From Puniceicoccales bacterium (lineage in GTDB: Bacteria; Verrucomicrobiota; Verrucomicrobiia; Opitutales; LL51): a stretch of DNA of 5,042 bases. The notes under the pieces were generated by a model. It searched no databases, was not told where the DNA came from, and saw only the letters and a program-made list of their open reading frames with translations. Position numbers and translations under genes: made by a program. The stretch is taken from contig JAITJQ010000089.1 in the NCBI GenBank assembly GCA_031278845.1, positions 1 through 5,042 of the forward strand, in the 5' to 3' direction. Shown piece by piece: positions 1-4,908 of this stretch. How positions within the stretch are numbered: position 1 is the first letter of the stretch; each line of letters starts with the position of its first letter.

Positions 1-6
1 CGCCCC

Positions 7-47
7 AGCGGCCGCGCCCGGCGCCTCGTGCGCCGGGCGGGGCCGCT
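7..47. repeat. GC-rich hairpin (long perfect-stem palindrome)
   Basis: Bases 7-24 pair with 30-47. The stem is continuous apart from one G-G mismatch (14/40), and the loop is CTCGT (25-29). It is almost entirely G and C and is followed by AGGAAAAG rather than a T-run, so it is not a classic intrinsic terminator in the + direction. It could still end transcription of a gene lying left of the window, or belong to the repeat cluster that fills 1-216. No coding sequence is visible here. Confidence 0.8.
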
Positions 48-70
48 AGGAAAAGTCAAAGAGTCTATTC

Positions 71-130
71 TTGACCTTGCGGCCCGGTCCTTGCGCGATG
101 CGCATGGACCGGGCCGCCAAAGGAGGTCAA
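71..130. repeat. Compound hairpin upstream of mnmG
   Basis: The central stem is perfect over 12 pairs (79-90 with 106-117). After one T-T mismatch it continues through an inner stem of 5 pairs (92-96 with 100-104) and closes with the triloop GAT (97-99). An outer stem of 7 pairs, TTGACCT at 71-77 with AGGTCAA at 124-130, encloses it. Only a short asymmetric internal loop separates the two. Such a long, nearly uninterrupted stem argues for a selected DNA or RNA cruciform element, such as a REP/BIME-like repeat, rather than chance. There is no T-tract downstream. Confidence 0.8.
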
Positions 131-148
131 GGAGTCCATGACTCCTTG
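128..148. repeat. Perfect 9-bp hairpin with triloop
   Basis: CAAGGAGTC (128-136) pairs perfectly with GACTCCTTG (140-148) around the loop CAT. Its left arm shares bases 128-130 with the outer stem of the preceding hairpin, and its right arm shares bases with the 36-base tandem repeat. The elements are therefore interlocked, and alternative folds are possible. Confidence 0.75.
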
Positions 149-211
149 CGGGGTGTGGGGCGGAGCCCCACAGCAGACTCCTTGCGGGGTATGGGGCAGA
201 GCCCCATATCC
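140..211. repeat. Two tandem 36-base units, each with a hairpin
   Basis: Two abutting units (140-175 and 176-211) both begin GACTCCTTGCGGGGT and each holds a perfect 8-bp stem closed by a 3-base loop: 154-161 with 165-172, and 190-197 with 201-208. The second stem position is a G-C pair (155/171) in unit 1 and an A-T pair (191/207) in unit 2. This compensatory change keeps the stem intact and suggests the fold is what is conserved. The loops are GGA and AGA. There is no spacer between the units, so this is not a CRISPR array. Confidence 0.85.
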
Positions 212-266
212 TCCCCAAAATAGCGCTTGAGTTTATAGGGATGATTGATTCGCTAGGCGAATTATT

Positions 267-2129
267 GTGGAGGTACAGAGTTTTGATGTCATTGTTTGTG
301 GTGCGGGGCACGCGGGTTGCGAAGCGGCGATGATTGCGGCGCGGCGTGGTGCGAGGGTTTTGCTATTGACATGGAATCTCGACACGATCGCACAGATGAG
401 TTGTAATCCGGCGATTGGAGGACAAGCCAAAGGGCAAATCGTCCGTGAAATTGATGCTCTGGGTGGTGAAATGGCGATTAATGCGGATCAAACGGCCATA
501 CAGTTCCGACTCCTCAATGCATCCAAGGGGCCGGCGGTACAATCTCCGCGGGCACAATGTGATAAAAAAGCGTATCAGTTTCGGATGAAGTATGTTTTAG
601 AACGTACGAAAAATCTACAAATTTTACAGGCAGAGGTCTTGGCATTGGTGGTCAAAGGGGGCAAAATCCAGGGAGTCGAAACAAACATTGGATTAAATTT
701 CGAAGCTGGAGCCGTGATTTTGACGGCGGGAACATTTTTACGGGGATTAATGCACATTGGACTTCAAAAGATCAATGGCGGACGTTTGGGAGATTTTGCG
801 GCGAATGCACTATCGGATTCGTTGAGAAAGTGCGGCATCGAATTGGAAAGAATGAAGACAGGGACGCCGCCACGTATACTCGGTTCGACGATCGATTTTC
901 AAGAGTGTGAGGAACAAATCGGTGATTTGATACCGCAAAAATTCGCGTTCTATGATTCCCGAAATGACGAGATGATTACTCAATTTAGATCGCATTCTGT
1001 GGATAATACGTTGGGGAATCGGTCTTGCTGGATTACTCATACGAGTGTTGCCACGGGAAATGTGGTTCGGGAAAATTTATGTCGATCACCACTCTATTCC
1101 GGAGAAATTACGGGGATTGGACCGCGCTACTGTCCCAGTATCGAGGATAAATATGTCAAATTTCCCGATAAAAATACCCACCGATTATTCCTGGAGCCGG
1201 AGGGTAATGGTACCAATGAGTGGTATATCAATGGATTATCGACGAGCTTGCCGGTCGATGTGCAAATGAAAATTTTACAAACAATTCCCGGACTAGAACA
1301 GGCACAAATGGTTCGTCCGGCCTACGCCGTGGAATATGACTATGCACCACCTACGCAGTTATATCCTTCGTTAGAGTCGAAAATCGTCGAAGGATTATTT
1401 TTGGCGGGACAGATTAACGGGACTTCGGGGTACGAAGAAGCCGCCGGTCAAGGAATCGTTGCCGGCATTAACGCCGTCGCAAAAGTTTTTGGGGAAGACC
1501 CATTGATATTGCAGCGCCATGATGCCTATATCGGTGTTCTTATTGACGATTTGGTTACGAAGGGCACGCAGGAGCCCTACCGAATGTTTACCAGTCGTGC
1601 GGAATATCGTCTGCTATTGAACCACGCGAGTGCGGAATATCGCCTCGTTTCCCATGCGAAAAAATATCAGTTACTTTCTAGAGAGCGCATTGAAGCCATC
1701 GAAAAAATAATGGCCGCTATCGATCGTTGGTGTGCCGTTTTTGATAAAAATTTGCTTGGCGGTAATTCGATTGCGGCGCAGCTGTTGCGTAACAATGGAG
1801 AAATTGTATTTCCTCCTAAATTTTTGGCGGAAGAGATTTCGATTCAGGAAGCGGTGAAATACCGCATTTTGTATGGAGGTTACTTGGCACGCGAGCTGCG
1901 ACAAATCGAAAAAATGAAGGAACTTGATTTTGTGAAAATCCCACCACATTTTTCCTACGACAACGTAAAAAGTTTGCGCATCGAAAGTCGCCAAAAAATG
2001 GAAAGCATTCGCCCGATAACATTGGGGCAACTGTCACGCATTTCCGGTATTAGTCCTACTGATGTGAATCTCATTTGGATTGCCATTGAGGCTACGCATG
2101 TTTCTGGAGCATTGCCTAAACTCGGCTAA
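267..2129 (+). CDS. mnmG: MnmG, tRNA uridine-5-carboxymethylaminomethyl modification enzyme
   Basis: This FAD-dependent cytosolic enzyme works with the GTPase MnmE to install the (carboxymethyl)aminomethyl group on C5 of the wobble uridine U34 of several tRNAs. The 620-residue product is full length for the family. Visible motifs are the dinucleotide-binding G12-x-G14-x-x-G17 in CGAGHAGCEAA; SCNPAIGG (residues 45-52) with the conserved C46; GPRYCPSIEDK (285-295) with the second conserved C289; and AGQINGTSGYEEAAGQG (380-396). Also present are EPYRMFTSRAEYRL (436-449) and the C-terminal helical part ending in ITLGQLSRISGISP. The last two GidA-type motifs are diagnostic. I chose GTG at 267 because the frame is closed by TGA at 246 and no ATG lies between. 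AGGCGA at 255-260 is a weak Shine-Dalgarno candidate. Compared with my recollection of E. coli MnmG there are about ten extra residues around 228-250. No MnmE gene is in the window. Confidence 0.97.
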   Translation: MEVQSFDVIVCGAGHAGCEAAMIAARRGARVLLLTWNLDTIAQMSCNPAIGGQAKGQIVREIDALGGEMAINADQTAIQFRLLNASKGPAVQSPRAQCDKKAYQFRMKYVLERTKNLQILQAEVLALVVKGGKIQGVETNIGLNFEAGAVILTAGTFLRGLMHIGLQKINGGRLGDFAANALSDSLRKCGIELERMKTGTPPRILGSTIDFQECEEQIGDLIPQKFAFYDSRNDEMITQFRSHSVDNTLGNRSCWITHTSVATGNVVRENLCRSPLYSGEITGIGPRYCPSIEDKYVKFPDKNTHRLFLEPEGNGTNEWYINGLSTSLPVDVQMKILQTIPGLEQAQMVRPAYAVEYDYAPPTQLYPSLESKIVEGLFLAGQINGTSGYEEAAGQGIVAGINAVAKVFGEDPLILQRHDAYIGVLIDDLVTKGTQEPYRMFTSRAEYRLLLNHASAEYRLVSHAKKYQLLSRERIEAIEKIMAAIDRWCAVFDKNLLGGNSIAAQLLRNNGEIVFPPKFLAEEISIQEAVKYRILYGGYLARELRQIEKMKELDFVKIPPHFSYDNVKSLRIESRQKMESIRPITLGQLSRISGISPTDVNLIWIAIEATHVSGALPKLG

Positions 2130-2403
2130 AGGGAACATTTATTGGATATTGGGGAGTGAAATTGCTCCATGACGTAGCCCTTGTGGGTAGTAATTATCCG
2201 ATCATTGCAAAATTTTGTGGCAGTTAGACCTAAAGTGGAACTTTCTGCCCCCTTAGGACTTGAATGCCTGTAAGACATGGGGGCGATGCCAATGCTACTT
2301 TCAACGTTTCGGCTAGCTGTAGCGTTTCGATTAATGGGATGGGCGATTAGTATTTAAAATAAAGTTTGAAAATCTTTGTCTTTTGCATTTATTGGCTTTC
2401 AAT
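2130..2403 (+). other. Non-coding mnmG-gap interval with structured-RNA potential
   Basis: No plausible gene lies here, but several complementary segments do. GGATA (2144-2148) can pair with TATCC (2195-2199), enclosing GGAG/CTCC (2152-2155 with 2164-2167) and CCC/GGG (2178-2180 with 2185-2187). AAAGT (2232-2236) pairs with ACTTT (2240-2244), GGCAG (2219-2223) with CTGCC (2245-2249), GCCCCC (2247-2252) with GGGGGC (2279-2284), and GCTAC (2294-2298) with GTAGC (2319-2323). CCTAA (2229-2233) could instead pair with TTAGG (2253-2257). ATTGG (2141-2145) and CCAAT (2289-2293) could close the whole. Several of these pairings exclude each other, as in a switching leader or a 6S-like small RNA. I recognise no known family, and short stems of this kind also arise by chance. 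Confidence 0.3.
2355..2393 (+). promoter_or_regulatory. Possible gap promoter (two alternatives)
   Basis: Alternative one is TTGAAA (2366-2371), a 16-base spacer, then TTTATT (2388-2393). Transcription would start within a few bases of the gap ATG, giving an almost leaderless message. Alternative two uses TAAAAT (2355-2360) as the -10, with no good -35, and gives a leader of roughly 35-40 bases. There is no purine-rich Shine-Dalgarno sequence before the ATG in either case. Both readings are weak; the region is A/T-rich and matches arise easily. Confidence 0.3.
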
Positions 2404-3429
2404 ATGGCAGTGAAAGTAGCTATTAATGGATTTGGTCGGATTGGTCGCCTTGTATTTCGTGCGATTATTGATTCGGGGAAATTGGGCAATGACATTGAGG
2501 TTGTGGCGGTTAACGATCTTGTTCCCGCGGACAATTTGGCGTATCTTGTCAAGTACGATTCGACACAGGGGCGATTTGAAGGGGAAGTTCGTGCGGATGG
2601 TGAGGAAGCATTGATCGTCAACGGGAATCGGATCCAATGTTTAGCGATCAAGGATGGGCCGACGGCGATGCCATGGGGTGATCTCGGCGTTGATGTCGTG
2701 GTTGAATCGACGGGTTTATTTACCCAAGATACGCTGGCGGAAGGCCACCTGAAAGCGGGAGCTAAGAAGGTTATTATTTCGGCGCCGGCGAAGGGCGAAC
2801 GGGTCAAGACGGTGGTAATAGGAGTCAATGATCATACGCTTTCTGCGGAGCATGATATCATTTCCAATGCGTCGTGTACGACGAATTGTTTAGCGCCGAT
2901 TACGAAAGTTGTGCTTGATCATTTTGGGATTGAGGAGGGACTCATGACGACGATTCACAGTTACACGGCGACGCAAAAGACGGTCGATGGTCCTTCGCGG
3001 AAGGATTGGAAAGGGGGACGTACGGCGGCGACGAACATTATTCCGGCGACAACGGGTGCAGCGGTAGCAGTTGGGTTAGTATTACCGGAGGTCAAAGGAA
3101 AGTTAACGGGGATGTCTTTTCGGGTACCGACGCCGACCGTATCGGTGGTTGATTTGACGGTAAAAACGACGAAGGCGACTTCCTACGAAGAGATTTGCAA
3201 GAAAATGAAGGAAGCAGCGGAAGGTTCATTGAAGGGGATACTAGGGTACACGGAGGATGAGGTCGTTTCATCGGATTTCGTGCACTGCAATTTATCATCG
3301 ATTTTTGATGCGGGATCGGGAATTCAGTTAAACGATCGTTTTTTCAAATTGGTGAGTTGGTACGACAATGAGTGGGGGTACAGCTGCCGCTGCGTACAGC
3401 TGATATCGAAACTGGCACAGTTTATTTAG
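2404..3429 (+). CDS. gap: Glyceraldehyde-3-phosphate dehydrogenase (type I, NAD-dependent)
   Basis: It catalyses the reversible oxidation and phosphorylation of glyceraldehyde 3-phosphate to 1,3-bisphosphoglycerate in glycolysis, as a cytosolic homotetramer. The 341 residues match the family length. The N-terminal Rossmann motif is INGFGRIGR (7-15). D38 in VNDL is the acidic residue expected of NAD rather than NADP use. The catalytic segment SNASCTTNCLAP (154-165) carries nucleophile C158; its partner is H185 in IHSYTATQ. GKLTGMSFRVPTP (232-244) and SWYDNEWGYS (318-327) complete the catalytic domain. ATG 2404 is chosen over the upstream in-frame TTG at 2383 because MAVKVAINGFGRIG is the standard start and the earlier seven codons add nothing family-like. 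There is no clear Shine-Dalgarno sequence, which is unusual for a normally highly expressed gene. The usual Lys in the STGAAKAVG motif is Val here (TTGAAVAVG). A terminator follows, so gap appears monocistronic. Confidence 0.98.
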   Translation: MAVKVAINGFGRIGRLVFRAIIDSGKLGNDIEVVAVNDLVPADNLAYLVKYDSTQGRFEGEVRADGEEALIVNGNRIQCLAIKDGPTAMPWGDLGVDVVVESTGLFTQDTLAEGHLKAGAKKVIISAPAKGERVKTVVIGVNDHTLSAEHDIISNASCTTNCLAPITKVVLDHFGIEEGLMTTIHSYTATQKTVDGPSRKDWKGGRTAATNIIPATTGAAVAVGLVLPEVKGKLTGMSFRVPTPTVSVVDLTVKTTKATSYEEICKKMKEAAEGSLKGILGYTEDEVVSSDFVHCNLSSIFDAGSGIQLNDRFFKLVSWYDNEWGYSCRCVQLISKLAQFI

Positions 3430-3460
3430 TTTAATTCCATAGAAAAGTAAAAAATGGGGG

Positions 3461-3497
3461 TAGCCATTACATGGATTATTGCAATGGCTATTTTGTT
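3461..3497 (+). terminator. Intrinsic terminator after gap
   Basis: TAGCCATT (3461-3468) pairs perfectly with AATGGCTA (3483-3490), with a 14-base loop and the T-rich TTTTGTT immediately after. It begins about 30 bases past the gap stop codon. An A-run precedes the stem (3449-3454), so it may also work on the opposite strand. The loop is longer than ideal and the stem only moderately GC-rich, so termination may be partial. Confidence 0.6.
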
Positions 3498-3604
3498 TGA
3501 TTGGGTGATGGGATGAGAGAAATTTTTTGATATAGGAGTTAATTTCCCGTTGACGTTTACAGTGTTGTATTGAACGGCGTATTTATTTCTAGCGATTTTT
3601 TCGG

Positions 3605-3672
3605 CATGCCACTCGTTCCCACCCTCTACCTGCTAGCCTTGAAGGAAACCGATGGCTGTCAAGTTATTTTGG
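3605..3672 (+). repeat. Conserved pilin-spacer element, copy 1
   Basis: This matches 4666-4733 along its length with only two single-base indels. The core starting GGAAACCGATGG (3644 on) is identical at 21 of 22 positions. AGCC (3635-3638) can pair with GGCT (3654-3657) around a 15-base loop that holds GGAAACCGAT. In the other copy the arms have changed together. The element also contains AAGGA followed five bases later by ATG (3652), opening a seven-codon frame, M-A-V-K-L-F-W, that stops at 3673-3675. Whether it acts as RNA structure, leader peptide or recombination site cannot be decided from sequence alone. Confidence 0.7.
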
Positions 3673-3734
3673 TGAAAATAATTGTTTTCGTTTATTCTGA
3701 GTAGTAAGCCTAAATTTTAGGAGAAGATTTTTTT

Positions 3735-3764
3735 CGGAAATAATTTTCTCGAGAAAAATTTCCG
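3735..3764. repeat. Inverted repeat around CTCGAG
   Basis: CGGAAAT (3735-3741) pairs with ATTTCCG (3758-3764). The inner block TTTTCTCGAGAAAA (3744-3757) is a perfect palindrome, and the arms are joined across an A/A mismatch. It lies about 45 bases upstream of the pilin -35 box, where a dimeric regulator could bind. The equivalent place in the second cassette has lost it: flanking CGGAAA-AATT and CCGG/CCAG sequences align but the middle is missing. Confidence 0.6.
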
Positions 3765-3809
3765 GGAGAAATAAAATTAGAAAAAATAGAAATATTTCGT
3801 ATTTTCTGC

Positions 3810-3838
3810 TTGACAAGATTCGCCGAATCGCGACAATT
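3810..3838 (+). promoter_or_regulatory. Pilin promoter giving a probable leaderless mRNA
   Basis: A perfect -35 TTGACA (3810-3815) is followed by a 17-base spacer and ACAATT (3833-3838) as the -10. Only five bases separate the -10 from the ATG at 3844, so transcription is expected to begin at or next to the start codon. A long A/T tract upstream (about 3765-3805) could act as an UP element. The same arrangement, with the same spacer length, recurs at 4818-4846, which supports the assignment. An alternative -10 (AATTAT at 3835, 19-base spacer) would put the start point inside the gene. Confidence 0.6.
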
Positions 3839-3843
3839 ATAAC

Positions 3844-4656
3844 ATGTTTGTTTTACAAAATGACAAAACGACAAAATGTAAAAATCAATCCTTTACATTG
3901 CTGGAAATCGTTTTTACAATTACAATCATTGGAATTTTACTAGCCATTTTCTTACCCGCGATGAGTTCGATTAAACTCAGCGCACAAAAACTAAAGGATG
4001 CTTCTAATCTACAAACAGTTGCTGCAGCGTGGCGAGAATGTTTGATTAATCGCGGTTGGGCAATTGACGGAAAAGATCCGGGGAATGATGGTGTAATTAC
4101 TTGCTTTGCAGAACAATTGGCAGGACTTGGAAAAACCAATATCTCTGATATGATCCTCAATGATCCTTACGTTTATATTTCTCCCGGCGATAAATACGCT
4201 TCAAAAGTAACTGCGGGATCGCTTTGTCGTTTCGATTCTGCCAATAAAGAAGTTACCTATACAGGTGCATTTCCAACTGTAACGAATTTTATGGTCTCTA
4301 ACGATCAATTTCTTAGTTACTGTTTTATGCTTAATTTACCAGAAAATGTTCCACTCGATACGACACCGCTTGGTTTTACCCGCGGTTTGCGTGTCGATGG
4401 CAAGTGGGATGAAAAAGCGGGACTTTATGGCTCTAAAGGTGGCTATGTCATCTACTGTGACGGACATACCGTGTGGTTCGATGGCAATAAACCGGCAAAA
4501 TTTTTACACTGGAATGGACAGAAATACACTTCCGATATCCGGCAAACTGTACCCAGTTCCACTTGGATTTCCTGTGGTAATCCGCGCACAAAAGCAGACT
4601 ATACAAGCGATAGTCAGCTTGTTGTGCTTCGTTCGCGAGGTACCGGTAGTGACTGA
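3844..4656 (+). CDS. Pseudopilin-like prepilin with DGH motif
   Basis: This 270-residue protein has a type IV/type II-secretion prepilin N-terminus: a 16-residue, Lys-rich leader, then S16 | FTLLE (17-21) with the conserved Glu at mature position 5. A hydrophobic helix follows to about residue 39, with Pro at mature position 22. A prepilin peptidase would cleave and methylate before F17; the helix then anchors the protein in the inner membrane or packs in a filament core. The globular part contains SNLQTVAAAWREC (54-66) and, near the end, GSKGGYVIYCDGHTVWF (196-212). I associate that DGH motif with expanded pseudopilin families of Verrucomicrobiota/Lentisphaerota. Six cysteines remain after processing (66, 87, 128, 160, 205, 244), enough for three disulfides. 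Oddities: position -1 is Ser, not the usual Gly, and no Shine-Dalgarno sequence precedes the ATG. The precise role (secretion pseudopilin, surface fibre, adhesin) is unknown. Confidence 0.88.
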   Translation: MFVLQNDKTTKCKNQSFTLLEIVFTITIIGILLAIFLPAMSSIKLSAQKLKDASNLQTVAAAWRECLINRGWAIDGKDPGNDGVITCFAEQLAGLGKTNISDMILNDPYVYISPGDKYASKVTAGSLCRFDSANKEVTYTGAFPTVTNFMVSNDQFLSYCFMLNLPENVPLDTTPLGFTRGLRVDGKWDEKAGLYGSKGGYVIYCDGHTVWFDGNKPAKFLHWNGQKYTSDIRQTVPSSTWISCGNPRTKADYTSDSQLVVLRSRGTGSD

Positions 4657-4665
4657 AATTTTTAA

Positions 4666-4733
4666 CATATCGCTCATTCCCATCCTCTGCTTCCTAACTT
4701 TGGGAGGAAACCGATGGTTGTCAAGTTGTTCGG
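4666..4733 (+). repeat. Conserved pilin-spacer element, copy 2
   Basis: This copy begins nine bases after the pilin stop codon and corresponds to 3605-3672. The arms here are AACT (4696-4699) and GGTT (4716-4719). They keep the pairing through a G-C to A-T double change and a C-G to T-G change relative to copy 1. GGGAGG (4702-4707) precedes ATG 4714 by six bases; the frame opens M-V-V-K-L-F and stops at 4780-4782 after 22 codons. The first six codons agree with copy 1 at four amino-acid positions beyond Met, but the frame lengths differ greatly, so a conserved protein is unlikely beyond the start. Confidence 0.7.
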
Positions 4734-4755
4734 AAAAATATTTTTTCAGGAACAA

Positions 4756-4851
4756 TTTTTCGGAAACAATTCCAGAAAATAAATTTTAGAAAAAACGAAA
4801 ATATTTTGTTTTTCCGCCTGACAAGATTTGCAAACCCACAACAATTGCCGC
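4756..4851 (+). repeat. AT-rich upstream region, second copy
   Basis: This aligns with 3730-3843: TTTTTCGGAAA-CAATT, then CCAG-AAAATAAA, TTAGAAAAAA, AAATATTT, TTTTCYGCYTGACAAGATT and ACAATT, ending at an ATG in both. Copy 2 is shorter because it lacks the centre of the inverted repeat seen at 3735-3764. Together with the element at 4666-4733 it shows that the whole intergenic unit, not just the gene, was duplicated. Confidence 0.75.
4818..4846 (+). promoter_or_regulatory. Second pilin promoter (degraded)
   Basis: CTGACA (4818-4823), a 17-base spacer and ACAATT (4841-4846) lie five bases before ATG 4852, exactly as upstream of the intact pilin gene. The -35 has lost its first T. If active, it would drive a leaderless transcript of the broken pilin start and of whatever lies beyond 4909. 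Confidence 0.45.
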
Positions 4852-4908
4852 ATGTTTTTTGCAAAGCGTAAAAAGCAAAAATAAATCTTTTACGTTAGTT
4901 GAAATACT
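4852..4908 (+). pseudogene. 5' remnant of a second prepilin gene, frameshifted and truncated
   Basis: From ATG 4852 the reading frame gives only M-F-F-A-K-R-K-K-Q-K before TAA. One frame over, the same bases encode S-K-N-K-S-F-T-L-V-E-I, a clear match to C-K-N-Q-S-F-T-L-L-E-I of the intact gene. Taking one T out of the six-T run at 4855-4860 would join the ATG to that frame. Within the aligned FTLxEI codons most changes are at third positions, so the copy was once under protein-level selection. Homology ends at about 4908, before the hydrophobic helix, so the copy cannot make a pilin even if the shift is repaired. TTG at 4859 could start the pilin frame, but what follows is polar and stops at 5003-5005. 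Confidence 0.7.

Larger units (their letters stand above)
3430..3843. other. Gap-to-pilin intergenic region
   Basis: These 414 bases hold no supported gene. They contain, in order, the gap terminator, about 100 bases in which I see nothing recognisable (3498-3604), and the conserved spacer element (3605-3672). After that come an AT-rich stretch with the small palindrome CCTAAATTTTAGG (3709-3721), a larger inverted repeat (3735-3764), and the pilin promoter. From about 3605 onward the region is repeated, with divergence, after the pilin gene. The 3' end of a decayed earlier pilin copy might lie in 3540-3604, but the similarity there is too weak to claim. Confidence 0.6.

Noticed and set aside
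1..50. Rho-independent terminator of an upstream gene
   Set aside because: The stem is strong but no T-run follows on either side, and no upstream gene is visible to support the call.
140..211. CRISPR-like repeats of 36 bases
   Set aside because: There are only two units, and they abut with no unique spacer between them; each contains a strong hairpin. This is a tandem repeat, not an array.
1671..2037. Minus-strand open frames over the 3' part of mnmG
   Set aside because: Both are antisense to conserved MnmG coding sequence, without motifs or a ribosome site.
2383..2403. Upstream in-frame TTG start for gap, adding seven residues
   Set aside because: The GAPDH family begins right at MAVKVAINGFGRIG, the extra residues are not family-like, and no Shine-Dalgarno sequence supports the TTG.
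2130..2403. 6S RNA, SRP RNA or tmRNA gene
   Set aside because: I could not find the SRP core hairpin motif, a tmRNA tag or tRNA-like end, or a convincing 6S central bubble. Only generic structure potential is left, and it is reported as such.
2331..2828. 165-codon open frame on the minus strand over the start of gap
   Set aside because: It is antisense to the clearly coding GAPDH N-terminus. Its Ser/Thr/Pro/Arg-rich composition is what the complement of that coding strand gives.
3550..3580. Promoter-like TTGACG and TTGAAC in the gap-pilin spacer
   Set aside because: Neither has a credible -10 at 16-18 bases, and neither is shared with the second copy of the spacer.
4346..4789. 147-codon open frame overlapping the pilin gene on the same strand
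   Set aside because: It lies largely inside the well-supported pilin frame, has no recognisable motif and crosses the spacer repeat. It is a shadow frame.
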